Positions 19,249 to 27,370 of a DNA stretch of 64,000 nt are shown piece by piece. A program made the translations under genes and the position numbers. Each line of letters opens with the position of its first letter. The first letter of the stretch is position 1. Under the pieces are notes generated by a model, which was not told the origin of the DNA, did no database searches, and saw only the letters and a list, made by a program, of their open reading frames with translations. Source of the DNA: Burkholderiales bacterium (GTDB lineage Bacteria; Pseudomonadota; Gammaproteobacteria; Burkholderiales; Burkholderiaceae_C); the NCBI GenBank assembly GCA_947381415.1, contig CANCVB010000004.1, positions 1 through 64,000 of the forward strand, written 5' to 3'.

Positions 19249-19382
19249 ATTCATTCACCCAGTTGTGGCTCATGTGGAGCAGCATTCATTGAATTTTTGA
19301 TGAATCAACAAAAATGAATAAAAATGAGTATCTTTTATGAATTCATCAAAGTACAATGAAATTTGTAATAAATTGTATTCAT
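19249..19382. repeat. Cluster of ATGAAT/ATTCAT hexamers
   Basis: The AT-rich gap between mutS and the fimbrial gene holds ATTCAT or ATGAAT at 19249, 19284, 19300, 19314, 19337, 19341 and 19377, with another at the mutS start (19159). The 19337-19346 copy is the perfect palindrome ATGAATTCAT, and TTGAT-GA-ATCAA lies at 19297-19308. This may be a regulator-binding array, or simply AT-rich sequence. Confidence 0.45.
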
Positions 19383-19403
19383 TTATTTCAAAAGGCAGTA
19401 TTG

Positions 19404-20495
19404 ATGTATTTAATATTGAGTCCATTCAAATGGGCCGTGGCAGTTTCATTGCTGGGGTTGATGCTTTCGATGTCTGCAAGTGCACAACAGACGGGTGATC
19501 CTTGTACATCTCAAAATCTTCAAATTTCATCGAATTTCCCAAGGTACTTGAGCAAGAAAACCAGGGCAGCAGGAACGGTGTGGTGGACTGGCACCTGGAC
19601 TTGGACGATGAGGGGCTGTAAAAATAGAGTCTCAACGACCTACACCAATAACCCGACGTTTGGTTTGCAAGTGGGGTCCACCACGCCAGCAGCCATTTCT
19701 GGGGTGAACGGTCTGAAGATCCAATCACCCACACCGCCTACAGCGCGCGTGTTGAACGGCACATGCACATACCAACGCTCCAAAACCAATTCAACCATCC
19801 CAGCCGTGTGGGATGTGTATTTCGACATTCCGGGCAATTCAGTTTGTGATTTTGAAATCACGCTGACCAACAGCCAAATCTACTTTGACGGCACAGCCGT
19901 TAGCTTCGGTTTTAATGGGATAGATACAGGATTTCAAACACCGCTTGTCATTGGAACGGGCTTTGTTCCTCAAGGCTACTATCTTGGTCTGTATCCTATG
20001 TTTCACAATGAATACATGTACACATACGGATTGGTTTACAACAATTTGACGACCAACTACGACAAAAATGTGACCCTCGTCAATGCCACATGCTTGGTTT
20101 CATCACAATCCGTGAATGTCACTCTTCCAAGCAGCAATGTGGGTACCCTTCGCAATGCCAACGACACTGCTGGGTTGACGCCATTCAATTTGCAGATGAC
20201 TTGCGACCCCAACACCGCTTCCTACAATGTTGTTTCAAGCTTCGCTTACCAAGCCGCCATCGGGTTTACCAATGCGATAGACAACACTGCGCAGACTTCT
20301 CCAGCATCCAATGTGTATGTTCAAATCTTGGATGCCAATCAACATCCATTGGCCATTGGGGATACTTTGTCCAACTCAGTGCCTGTATCGGGCGGCACGA
20401 TCTCAAACACTTTTTTTGCCCGATACATCTCAGCTGGCAACCCTGTTGCTGGCAATGTCAAAGGTGTTGTCACGGTGTCTTTAACCTACCGCTGA
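19404..20495 (+). CDS. Fimbrial-type adhesin-like secreted protein
   Basis: A 363-residue exported protein. Residues 1-27 form a signal peptide ending in SASA. The middle part (about 30-245) is rich in Tyr, Thr and Asn and resembles no domain I can name. The C-terminal 110 residues resemble a chaperone-usher pilin domain, with two Cys (NATCLV and LQMTCDP), TLPSSNVGTL, and a final VSLTYR with the penultimate Tyr typical of donor-strand pilins. The architecture fits a two-domain tip adhesin. The ATG at 19404 has AAAGG upstream. No chaperone or usher gene is in the window. AT-rich composition differs from its neighbours. Confidence 0.72.
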   Translation: MYLILSPFKWAVAVSLLGLMLSMSASAQQTGDPCTSQNLQISSNFPRYLSKKTRAAGTVWWTGTWTWTMRGCKNRVSTTYTNNPTFGLQVGSTTPAAISGVNGLKIQSPTPPTARVLNGTCTYQRSKTNSTIPAVWDVYFDIPGNSVCDFEITLTNSQIYFDGTAVSFGFNGIDTGFQTPLVIGTGFVPQGYYLGLYPMFHNEYMYTYGLVYNNLTTNYDKNVTLVNATCLVSSQSVNVTLPSSNVGTLRNANDTAGLTPFNLQMTCDPNTASYNVVSSFAYQAAIGFTNAIDNTAQTSPASNVYVQILDANQHPLAIGDTLSNSVPVSGGTISNTFFARYISAGNPVAGNVKGVVTVSLTYR

Positions 20496-20522
20496 AAAAC
20501 CTCACTCAACGGTCCCCAGCAA

Positions 20523-21413
20523 TCACGCCTTGTCGTGCAGGTCTTTGCGCAACTGCCCAATCAGCTTGCTGGCCTTGGTTTTGTCTTCCACGCCAGCAAA
20601 CTTGGAGTACTGCTGTAGCAAACCAACGAGTTGGGCATACACCTTGGGGTTGGCGGCCATGCATTCGCGCTGGTGCAGGTAGTCGGCGTCGCCTGTGAAG
20701 TTGCCCACCAAACCACCAGCCTCGGTGATCAGCAAGCTGCCAGCGGCCATGTCCCAGGGTTGCAAGCCAATTTCAAAAAAACCATCGCTAAAGCCTGCAG
20801 CCACATAGGCCAAGTCCAGTGCTGCTGCACCTGGGCGACGCAAACCCGCCGTGCGTTTCATCACATCGGCCATGACTTGCAGGTAGGCGGTGAAGTCGTC
20901 ATCAGGGCGAAACGGAAAACCCGTGCTGACCAAGCAATCTTCCAAGCGGGTGCGCTTGCTCACCCGCAGGCGGCGGTCGTTCAAGAAAGCGCCACGTCCT
21001 CGGGTGGAGGTGAACAAGTCGTTGCGGGTGGGGTCGAACACCACGGCTTGTTCGAGCTTGCCACGGCTTTGCAGGGCAATGCTCACGCAGTAAAAAGGGA
21101 AACCGTGGATGAAGTTGGTGGTGCCGTCCAACGGGTCGATGATCCAAATGTTTTCGGCGTTGGGGTTGCCACGCGTTTGGCCCGATTCTTCGGCCAAGAT
21201 GCCGTGGTCGGGGTAGGCGGTGAGCAAGGTGTCAATGATGATGTTTTCGCTGGCATGGTCAACTTCGGTCACGAAGTCGTTGGCCATTTTTTGCGAGACC
21301 CGCACCGACTCCACGTCCAGCGCAGCCCGGTTGATGATGACGCCCGCAGCACGTGCAGCCTTGATGGCCACGTTGAGCATGGGATGGATAGAAGAAGAGG
21401 AAGCAACGGTCAT
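20523..21413 (-). CDS. suhB: Inositol-1-monophosphatase family protein SuhB
   Basis: A 296-residue Mg-dependent phosphatase-fold protein. The metal-binding motifs [11 protein letters not shown] near residue 50, EESG, and [18 protein letters not shown] near residue 95 are intact, as is [18 protein letters not shown] near residue 228. In E. coli SuhB also acts in the Nus complex for rRNA antitermination and ribosome maturation. The start at 21413 matches the family N-terminus; the frame continues open upstream but overlaps trmJ. The leader between 21414 and 21498 carries a terminator-like hairpin. Confidence 0.92.
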   Translation of the reverse strand: MTVASSSSIHPMLNVAIKAARAAGVIINRAALDVESVRVSQKMANDFVTEVDHASENIIIDTLLTAYPDHGILAEESGQTRGNPNAENIWIIDPLDGTTNFIHGFPFYCVSIALQSRGKLEQAVVFDPTRNDLFTSTRGRGAFLNDRRLRVSKRTRLEDCLVSTGFPFRPDDDFTAYLQVMADVMKRTAGLRRPGAAALDLAYVAAGFSDGFFEIGLQPWDMAAGSLLITEAGGLVGNFTGDADYLHQRECMAANPKVYAQLVGLLQQYSKFAGVEDKTKASKLIGQLRKDLHDKA

Positions 21414-21432
21414 GGGTGGGTCGGCGACGGCC

Positions 21433-21441
21433 TGAAAAGCA
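21433..21441 (-). promoter_or_regulatory. boxA-like sequence in suhB leader
   Basis: Read on the minus strand this is TGCTTTTCA, matching 7 of 9 positions of the rrn boxA core TGCTCTTTA. It lies about 19 bases before the suhB ATG. The match is partial and could be chance. Confidence 0.3.
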
Positions 21442-21461
21442 CACGCCTGAGAATGCGTGGC

Positions 21462-21491
21462 AAATAAAAAACGCCCCCTGCAAGGCGGGCG
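21462..21491 (-). terminator. Terminator-like hairpin in the suhB leader
   Basis: On the minus strand CGCCC pairs with GGGCG, extended by CC/GG across one bulged G, with a TTGCA loop, then six T, an A and three T. A minus-strand -10 (TAAAAT, 21510-21505) would start transcription near 21498, so this hairpin would fall in the first 30 bases of the suhB mRNA. A second hairpin, CACGC/GCGTG (21442-21459), follows. Confidence 0.55.
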
Positions 21492-21493
21492 GC

Positions 21494-21499
21494 GACAAT
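21494..21499 (+). promoter_or_regulatory. Candidate -10 element for trmJ
   Basis: GACAAT, 16 bases before the trmJ ATG. It would give a leader of about 10 bases. It overlaps the region where the divergent suhB transcript would start. Confidence 0.35.
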
Positions 21500-21515
21500 G
21501 ACGCATTTTAGACCC

Positions 21516-22244
21516 ATGCACACCCGCTTCATCCTGATCGAAACCAGCCACGCCGGCAACGTCGGTGCCACCGCGCGAGCCATGCGGGTGATGGGCTTTG
21601 ACGACCTGGTCTTGGTGGCCCCGCGCTGGGCCAATGTGTTGAGGCGTGAAGAAACCATCCAACGCGCCAGTGGGGCCTTGAATGTGCTGGAAAAAGCCCG
21701 CATCGTGGCCACCTTGGACGAGGCCTTGGACGGCATGACCCACCTGTGCGCCACCGCCATGACGCCGCGTGACTTTGGTCCTCCCACCCGTTCACCCCGC
21801 GAACATTTCGCCACGCTGCCTGCGCCCATTGGCGAGGGCGGCATGGCGTTTTTGTTCGGCTCCGAGCGCTTTGGCATGAAAAACGAAGACGTGTACCGTT
21901 GCCATGTGGCCCTGAGCATCCCCACCGACCCCACATTTGGTTCGCTGAACCTGGCCAGCGCGGTGCAGGTGCTGGCGTATGAATGGCGCTTGGCCTTGGG
22001 CGGCTATGCGGTGCAAGAGGCCACTGCAAGGCCTCGTCATGCCGATGCCGCGCAGGTGGCTGGCATGTTGCAACACTGGGAGCAGTCACTGGTCGATGTG
22101 GGTTTTTTGGACCCCCAAGCCCCCAAAAAGCTCATGCCGCGCCTGAACCAGTTGTTCAACCGTGCCAACTTGAGCGAGGAAGAGGTGCATATCTTGCGTG
22201 GCATTGCCAAGGCGATGAGCCAGTCGAGCAAGGGAAAAAGTTAG
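21516..22244 (+). CDS. trmJ: tRNA 2'-O-methyltransferase TrmJ
   Basis: A 242-residue SPOUT-class methyltransferase that modifies the ribose at tRNA position 32 using S-adenosylmethionine. The knot-fold motifs are visible: [15 protein letters not shown] near residue 8, the AdoMet loop [14 protein letters not shown] near residue 110, and [24 protein letters not shown] near residue 133. The ATG at 21516 gives the usual MxTRFILI start; an ATG at 21498 would add six residues. cysE follows after nine bases. Confidence 0.93.
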   Translation: MHTRFILIETSHAGNVGATARAMRVMGFDDLVLVAPRWANVLRREETIQRASGALNVLEKARIVATLDEALDGMTHLCATAMTPRDFGPPTRSPREHFATLPAPIGEGGMAFLFGSERFGMKNEDVYRCHVALSIPTDPTFGSLNLASAVQVLAYEWRLALGGYAVQEATARPRHADAAQVAGMLQHWEQSLVDVGFLDPQAPKKLMPRLNQLFNRANLSEEEVHILRGIAKAMSQSSKGKS

Positions 22245-22253
22245 ACTCTTGCC

Positions 22254-23027
22254 ATGTTTTCAAGAATACGCGCCGATGCGCAAACCATCCTCGACCGCGA
22301 CCCCGCTGCCCGCGGTTGGCTCGAGGTGCTCACCTGTTACCCCGGCTTGCACGCCCTGTTGATGCACCGCATGGCCCATGCCTGTTGGAACGCAGGTTTG
22401 CACTGGCTGGGACGCTTCATTTCTCATTTATCGCGGTTTTTCACCGGCATTGAAATCCACCCTGCCGCGGTCATTGGTGAGCGTGTGTTTTTCGACCATG
22501 CCATGGGCGTGGTGGTGGGCGAAACCGCAGAAATTGGCGACGGCTGCACCATCTACCAAGGCGTGACCTTGGGCGGCACCTCGCTTTACAAAGGCACGAA
22601 ACGCCACCCCACGCTGGGCAAGGATGTGGTGGTGAGCGCAGGCGCGAAAGTACTGGGCGGCTTCACCGTGGGCGACGGCGCCAAGATTGGCAGCAACGCG
22701 GTGGTCATCAAACCTGTGCCTGCGGGGGCCACGGCGGTGGGCATTCCCGCACGCATCATCCAAAGCCAGTCTGGCGAAAGTGCAGATGTGGCCAAGCCCA
22801 AGCCCGCCTTCAGCGCCTATGGCATCACCCAAGACGACGATCCTGTCAGCCAGGCCTTGCGTGGACTCATCGACTACACCATCGAGCAGGACAAGCAAAT
22901 TGCCTTGTTGTGGCAAGCGTTGGCGAAGTTGGCCGCTGTCGCACCTGGGTCTGAAGATTGCGTGCCCCAAGAAGCGGCAACACATGCCCACATAGAAATT
23001 GAAAAACTCAACAAACTGATCGATTGA
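22254..23027 (+). CDS. cysE: Serine O-acetyltransferase
   Basis: A 257-residue enzyme that acetylates L-serine with acetyl-CoA, the first step of cysteine synthesis. An N-terminal helical domain leads into left-handed beta-helix repeats, with [20 protein letters not shown] and [20 protein letters not shown] near residues 63-105 and the catalytic His/Asp pair there. The C-terminal tail ends in EKLNKLID, so the usual terminal Ile that mediates complex formation with CysK is replaced by Asp after an Ile. TAGACT six bases before the ATG may be a -10. Confidence 0.93.
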   Translation: MFSRIRADAQTILDRDPAARGWLEVLTCYPGLHALLMHRMAHACWNAGLHWLGRFISHLSRFFTGIEIHPAAVIGERVFFDHAMGVVVGETAEIGDGCTIYQGVTLGGTSLYKGTKRHPTLGKDVVVSAGAKVLGGFTVGDGAKIGSNAVVIKPVPAGATAVGIPARIIQSQSGESADVAKPKPAFSAYGITQDDDPVSQALRGLIDYTIEQDKQIALLWQALAKLAAVAPGSEDCVPQEAATHAHIEIEKLNKLID

Positions 23028-23077
23028 TCAGATATTTAACACGCAAATCAAGATCTCGCTAGATTGGTCGATATTTA
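23022..23077. repeat. Pair of GATTGrTC/GATATTTA direct repeats
   Basis: GATTGATCAGATATTTA (23022-23038) and GATTGGTCGATATTTA (23062-23077) lie exactly 40 bp apart, about four helical turns, so they face the same side of DNA. The first overlaps the end of cysE and the second ends 5 bases before the next ATG. Confidence 0.5.
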
Positions 23078-23082
23078 CAGAT

Positions 23083-23493
23083 ATGTCTCACTTCATCAAA
23101 CTCCACCCCCACTATCTGATGCTGGCGCGGTATCAACCCGATACCTTGATTGGCAAACTGTCCTTCAGCGTGGAGCAATACGGCTTGATTGTGAACAATT
23201 TTGTCTTTGACTTGCAATTGACGCCACCCAATGAGCATTACGAGCATTGGCGATTCATTTGTGAAGAGCCCGCCCAATTGAATGTGCCCAACTTTGTCTT
23301 GTTTTTAAAGTCGATTGAACACTATATTTTCATGACCCTGAAGTTTTCGCCCATTGCCGCGCTTGAAGCCGCCGAGCAACCCAAAAAGGGCATCAGGAAG
23401 GTTTTGGCTCCCAAGGTAGAGCCGTTTCGTTTGTTTTTCAAAGACATGTTCTTTGACATACACACCAACGGACTCAAACAAATAGAAAAATAA
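23083..23493 (+). CDS. Hypothetical 136-residue protein
   Basis: A soluble protein that I do not recognise. It is rich in aromatic residues (Phe, Tyr, His), with HPHYLMLARYQPDTLIGKL near residue 8, NVPNFVLFLKSIEHYIFMTL in the middle and FRLFFKDMFFDIH near the end, suggesting a compact mixed alpha/beta fold rather than a membrane protein. It sits 55 bases after cysE behind a repeated motif and converges with mog. No ribosome binding site is obvious. Confidence 0.65.
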   Translation: MSHFIKLHPHYLMLARYQPDTLIGKLSFSVEQYGLIVNNFVFDLQLTPPNEHYEHWRFICEEPAQLNVPNFVLFLKSIEHYIFMTLKFSPIAALEAAEQPKKGIRKVLAPKVEPFRLFFKDMFFDIHTNGLKQIEK

Positions 23494-23499
23494 ATGCGC

Positions 23500-24099
23500 T
23501 CAGGGCGCGGGTTTGAGCGCTGACTTTGGTCTAAAGGCCTTGCACACCTCGTCATCTGTTTGCAAATAAGGCCCACCTATCAGGTCTATACAGTAAGGCA
23601 CGGCCGCAAAAATGCCGTTGACCAAGACCTCAGCTTGCGCATTTTTCAAGCCGCCTAAGGTCTCGGTGATGGACTTGGGTTGACCCGGCAAATTGATGAT
23701 CAGCGATTGAGCCCGAATCACCGCGACTTGTCTGGACAAAATGGCTGTGGGCACAAAGTGCAGGCTGATTTGCCGCATTTGCTCGCCAAAGCCAGGCATT
23801 TCTTTGTCAGCCACAGCCAAGGTCGCTTCAGGTGTCACGTCACGCAGGGAGGGGCCTGTGCCGCCCGTGGTCAGAACCAAGGCGCAACCTGCGTCGACCA
23901 ATTCGATCAAGGTTTGGCTGATGAGGTTTTGCTCATCAGGGATCAGGCGGGGCTCAAAATGCAATGGATTGCGCAGGGCTTTGCCCAGCCATTCTTGCAA
24001 GGCTGGCAGGCCTTTGTCTTCGTACACGCCACCAGAGGCACGGTCGCTGATGGAAACAATGCCGATGCGTACGGGGTCTAAAGCGTTAACGGGGGTCAT
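23500..24099 (-). CDS. mog: Molybdopterin adenylyltransferase (MogA)
   Basis: A 199-residue MoaB/Mog-domain protein that adenylylates molybdopterin before molybdenum insertion in Moco synthesis. Family motifs are VSISDRASGGVYEDKG near residue 15, LVLTTGGTGPSLRDVTPEAT near residue 76, and INLPGQPKSITETL near residue 140. The ATG at 24099 lies 14 bases inside the end of the yjgA gene, so translation is probably coupled. No other Moco gene is in the window. Confidence 0.92.
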   Translation of the reverse strand: MTPVNALDPVRIGIVSISDRASGGVYEDKGLPALQEWLGKALRNPLHFEPRLIPDEQNLISQTLIELVDAGCALVLTTGGTGPSLRDVTPEATLAVADKEMPGFGEQMRQISLHFVPTAILSRQVAVIRAQSLIINLPGQPKSITETLGGLKNAQAEVLVNGIFAAVPYCIDLIGGPYLQTDDEVCKAFRPKSALKPAP

Positions 24100-24748
24100 A
24101 CACACGCTCTTCTTGAGCTTGCAGCGACTGCAGCAGATGCTGTCGCAGGATTTGGAAAATATCTCTGTAAGCGCGTCCTTGGCGAGGATGCAGACCTTGG
24201 GACAGCGCCGTTTTGTCTGGCAAACCGTCTTTGCGCGCTTGGCGCACCAAGGCGCGTAATTGTTGGCTGTCGGTGCCTGGGTAGCTGCCCTGCCAGGCTT
24301 CCATGGCGCTGTCATCTTGCAACAAGCGCGTACGCCATGCCTCGGCCAGGTGCAGCAACTGTGTCTCTTCGGCACTGCCGTTGTGCTGCACATCCAAGGC
24401 ATCGCGCATGGCTTGTACTTGCGCACTGTCGAGCTTGCGCATGAGTTTTCCCACGTACTGCATCTGGCGACGCTTACCCTCAAAGTCGGTGATTTTTTTG
24501 GCGGCAAGCACGGCTTCATGCAGCAAGTCGGGCAAATGGCCTTGGGTGAGCAGTTGCTGCATCAGGTCCGAACGCAAGTCCAACAGGTCTTCGCCGAGTT
24601 TTTGCAGTTCATTGCTTTCGCGCTTGAGGTCGGTTTTGCTGATCAGGTCGTCGCCTTTGACTTCGCGTTTGAGGGCCAAGTCCAACTCGCTGCCCTCGGC
24701 AACAAAATGACCTTTAACGTAATAACCTTTGGTGGGCTTGCGCGACAT
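24086..24748 (-). CDS. yjgA: Ribosome-associated DarP/YjgA (DUF615)
   Basis: A 220-residue, highly charged helical protein of the YjgA (DarP) family, which binds late 50S assembly particles in E. coli. The N-terminus MSRKPTKGYYVKGHFVAEGS and the central FEGKRRQMQYVGKLMRKLD are characteristic. The ATG at 24748 is preferred, with GAGG upstream, over the in-frame ATG six codons earlier. It is divergent from pmbA; the two candidate -10 elements overlap. The usual partner order yjgA next to pmbA is conserved in many proteobacteria. Confidence 0.9.
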   Translation of the reverse strand: MSRKPTKGYYVKGHFVAEGSELDLALKREVKGDDLISKTDLKRESNELQKLGEDLLDLRSDLMQQLLTQGHLPDLLHEAVLAAKKITDFEGKRRQMQYVGKLMRKLDSAQVQAMRDALDVQHNGSAEETQLLHLAEAWRTRLLQDDSAMEAWQGSYPGTDSQQLRALVRQARKDGLPDKTALSQGLHPRQGRAYRDIFQILRQHLLQSLQAQEERVYDPR

Positions 24749-24767
24749 GAAGACTTCCTCTGCCAAG

Positions 24768-24774
24768 TATCATA
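24768..24774. promoter_or_regulatory. Overlapping divergent -10 elements for pmbA and yjgA
   Basis: TATCAT on the plus strand (24768-24773, ten bases before the pmbA ATG) and TATGAT on the minus strand (24774-24769, 20 bases before the yjgA ATG) share five base pairs. One near-symmetric site could thus drive both genes. Confidence 0.5.
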
Positions 24775-24783
24775 GCCGCCGAT

Positions 24784-26172
24784 ATGAACCCATCTTCTCC
24801 TTCCTCTTCCTCAGCCGCCTCGGTGCTTTCTGGTTTTAGCCACAGCCGAGCCCAGTTTGAACATTTGGTCGACAGTGCCATTGCCCACGCCAAGCGTCTT
24901 GGTGCAACCAACGCCGCCGCGGAAGCCTCGGAAGGCTGCGGATTGAGCGTATCGGTTCGCAAGGGCGAACTGGAAAACGTCGAACGCAACCGTGACAAAT
25001 CCTTGGGCATCACGGTGTATGTGGGGCAACGCCGCGGCAACGCCAGCACGTCCGATTTTTCACAAGCGGCGATTGAGCGCACTGTGCAAGCAGCGTTTGA
25101 CATTGCCCGTTTCACCGCCGAAGACCCGTTTGCCGCTTTGCCCGACGAAGGCTTGATCGCGCAATCGCACCGCGACTTGGATTTGTTCCATCCTTGGGCG
25201 ATTGACAGCGAAGGGGCCACTGAGCTGGCGCTGCGTTGTGAAGCCGCGGCCATGGCGACCGACAAGCAAATCACCAACAGCGAAGGGGCCAGCGTCTCGG
25301 CGCAACAAAGCCATTTCTTCAGTGCCCACACGCATGGGTTTCGGGGTGGCTATGCCAGCTCGCGGCACAGTTTGTCGGTGGCCCCTATTGCCGGCAAAGG
25401 TGATGACATGCAACGCGATCACTGGTACAGCTCGATGCGCCACCCCAGCGAGTTGGCCGCACCCGAGGCCGTGGGTCGCTATGCCGCCGAGCGTGCGCTC
25501 AGTCGCTTGCATTCGCGCAAACTGGCCACCACCAGTTGTCCGGTGTTGTTCGAGTCTCCCTTGGCCGCCGGTTTGCTTGGCGGACTGGTCCATGCATTAA
25601 GCGGTGGCGCGCTTTACCGACAAAGCAGTTTTCTGATGGACTCCTTGGGCAAACAAGTCACGGCCCAGCACTTGCAAGTCTCAGAAGACCCGTTTGTCAT
25701 GCGCGGCAAAGGCAGTTCACCGTTTGATGAAGAAGGCGTGCGTGTGCAGCCAAGGCAGGTTTTGCGCAACGGCGAAGTGCAGGGTTATTTCCTCTCCAGT
25801 TACTCGGGCCGCAAACTGGGCATGCAAACCACAGGCAACGCTGGCGGTTCACACAACCTGGTGATGTCGTCCAGCCAAACCCGCCCTGGCGACACCCTTG
25901 AAGCGATGTTGCGCAAGCTGGGTACGGGTTTGTTCGTCATTGAACTCATGGGCCAAGGCATCAACTACGTCACGGGCGATTACTCGCGCGGTGCCAGCGG
26001 CTTTTGGGTGGAAAACGGCCAGATTGCCTATCCCGTGCAAGAAATCACCATTGCGGGCAACATGAAAGACATGTTGCTGGGCATTGAGGCGGTGGGAAGC
26101 GATGCCTATACCTATGGCGGCAAGACGGTGGGCTCGGTACTGATCAACCGCATGAAGGTCGCGGGCGCATAA
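24784..26172 (+). CDS. pmbA: Metalloprotease-related protein PmbA/TldE
   Basis: A 462-residue TldD/PmbA-family protein. In E. coli the TldD-TldE heterodimer matures microcin B17 and degrades the CcdA antitoxin; TldE (PmbA) lacks the zinc-binding motif carried by TldD. Family features include GCGLSVSVRKGELENVE near residue 55, GGSHNLVMSSSQ near residue 354 and VTGDYSRGASGFWVENGQI near residue 400. tldD is not in this window. Length is normal. Confidence 0.92.
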   Translation: MNPSSPSSSSAASVLSGFSHSRAQFEHLVDSAIAHAKRLGATNAAAEASEGCGLSVSVRKGELENVERNRDKSLGITVYVGQRRGNASTSDFSQAAIERTVQAAFDIARFTAEDPFAALPDEGLIAQSHRDLDLFHPWAIDSEGATELALRCEAAAMATDKQITNSEGASVSAQQSHFFSAHTHGFRGGYASSRHSLSVAPIAGKGDDMQRDHWYSSMRHPSELAAPEAVGRYAAERALSRLHSRKLATTSCPVLFESPLAAGLLGGLVHALSGGALYRQSSFLMDSLGKQVTAQHLQVSEDPFVMRGKGSSPFDEEGVRVQPRQVLRNGEVQGYFLSSYSGRKLGMQTTGNAGGSHNLVMSSSQTRPGDTLEAMLRKLGTGLFVIELMGQGINYVTGDYSRGASGFWVENGQIAYPVQEITIAGNMKDMLLGIEAVGSDAYTYGGKTVGSVLINRMKVAGA

Positions 26173-26173
26173 A

Positions 26174-26188
26174 ACCGCTTTATGCGGT
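26174..26188 (-). terminator. Probable terminator at the end of potG-like gene
   Basis: On the minus strand ACCGC-ATAAA-GCGGT is followed by TTTTA. The stem uses the last codons of the ABC ATPase gene and its TAA stop lies within the loop. It sits in the convergent junction with pmbA. The T-run is short. Confidence 0.5.
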
Positions 26189-27274
26189 CAAGACAACCAT
26201 GGCGTTGTCTTCCCAATGGGCCCACAAGCGTTGGCCTTCTTTGAGGTTTTCATGGTCTTGCTCGCGGTCGGTGTTGGTTACCGATACTTTCAACCGTTGG
26301 TTGCCTTCGACGCGCAGGCTGTAGCTGGTGTGGCTGCCAAAGTAAGACCAATCTTCCAGCACGCAGGCCATGGCGTTGTGTGTCTTTTTCGGGTCATCCA
26401 GGCTCAATGCCACTTTCTCAGGGCGCAAGGCCACACAGGCTTTCATGCCCACGCCAGCGCTGATGCCATGACCCACCAGGAAGTCACCACTGGCGCTGCG
26501 CACCACCACATGGTCGGGTGCGCATTCGGTGATTTCGCCATCAAACAAATTGACATTGCCCACAAAGTCGGCCACAAAGCGGCAGTTCGGGTATTCATAG
26601 ACCTCGTTGGGCGTGCCCACTTGCAAGAAGCGGCCTTCGCTCATGACGGCGATGCGGTCGGCCATGGTCATGGCCTCGTCTTGGTCATGCGTGACCATGA
26701 CGCAAGTCACCCCGACTTGCTTGATGATGTTGACCAACTCCACCTGGGTTTGTTCCCGCAGTTTCTTGTCGAGCGCGCCCAAAGGTTCATCCAGCATCAA
26801 CAATTGCGGGCGTTTGGCCAAGCTTCTGGCCAAGGCAACCCGCTGTTGCTGCCCGCCAGAGAGTTGGTGGGGGCTGCGTTTGGCAAATTTTTGCAATTGC
26901 ACCAGTAGCAGCATCTCTTCGACGCGGTGTTGCAGTTCGTCTTTGGCTACGCCGTCGCGACGAAGTCCAAATGCCACGTTGTCCCACACGTTCATGTGCG
27001 GAAACAGCGCGTAGGACTGGAACATCATGTTCATGGGTCGTTCATAGGGGGGCAGGTCGGTGACGTCTTTGCCATCGAGCCAAACGCGACCAAGGCTGGG
27101 GGTCTCAAAACCAGAGAGCACGCGCAGCAAGGTGGATTTGCCACAACCCGAGGAACCCAGCAGGGCAAAGATTTCCCCACGTGCAATGTCCAAGCTGACA
27201 TCGTTGACAGCCAAGGTGTCACCAAAGCGTTTGGTGATGTGATCGATACGCAAATAGGAGGAGGGGGCGGTCAC
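26180..27274 (-). CDS. PotA/PotG-type ABC transporter ATPase
   Basis: A 364-residue ATPase subunit of the spermidine/putrescine-type import family. Walker A GSSGCGKST near residue 38, Q-loop, signature LSGGQQQRVALARS near residue 137, Walker B LLMLDEPLGALD and the His switch VTHDQDEA are all intact, followed by a TOBE domain (about 280-364). It most resembles PotG. It starts with GTG at 27274. No permease or binding-protein gene is on either side, so its partners must be elsewhere. It is divergent from a type III glutamine synthetase gene, which suggests a polyamine or amino-acid context. Confidence 0.88.
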   Translation of the reverse strand: MTAPSSYLRIDHITKRFGDTLAVNDVSLDIARGEIFALLGSSGCGKSTLLRVLSGFETPSLGRVWLDGKDVTDLPPYERPMNMMFQSYALFPHMNVWDNVAFGLRRDGVAKDELQHRVEEMLLLVQLQKFAKRSPHQLSGGQQQRVALARSLAKRPQLLMLDEPLGALDKKLREQTQVELVNIIKQVGVTCVMVTHDQDEAMTMADRIAVMSEGRFLQVGTPNEVYEYPNCRFVADFVGNVNLFDGEITECAPDHVVVRSASGDFLVGHGISAGVGMKACVALRPEKVALSLDDPKKTHNAMACVLEDWSYFGSHTSYSLRVEGNQRLKVSVTNTDREQDHENLKEGQRLWAHWEDNAMVVLTA

Positions 27275-27370
27275 GGAATGGCTTAGGCAGGTTGACGCCA
27301 GGGGCGGGTGTAAAGGTACGGCGAAGAGGGGATTTTAGGCAGGAAAACCCGCCTCGGATTCAAAGGCAAA

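Noticed and set aside
27275-27370. Possible hairpin GGCAGG-AAAA-CCCGCC between the PotG-like and glutamine synthetase genes
   Set aside because: One mismatch, no T-run and no promoter elements of convincing quality nearby.
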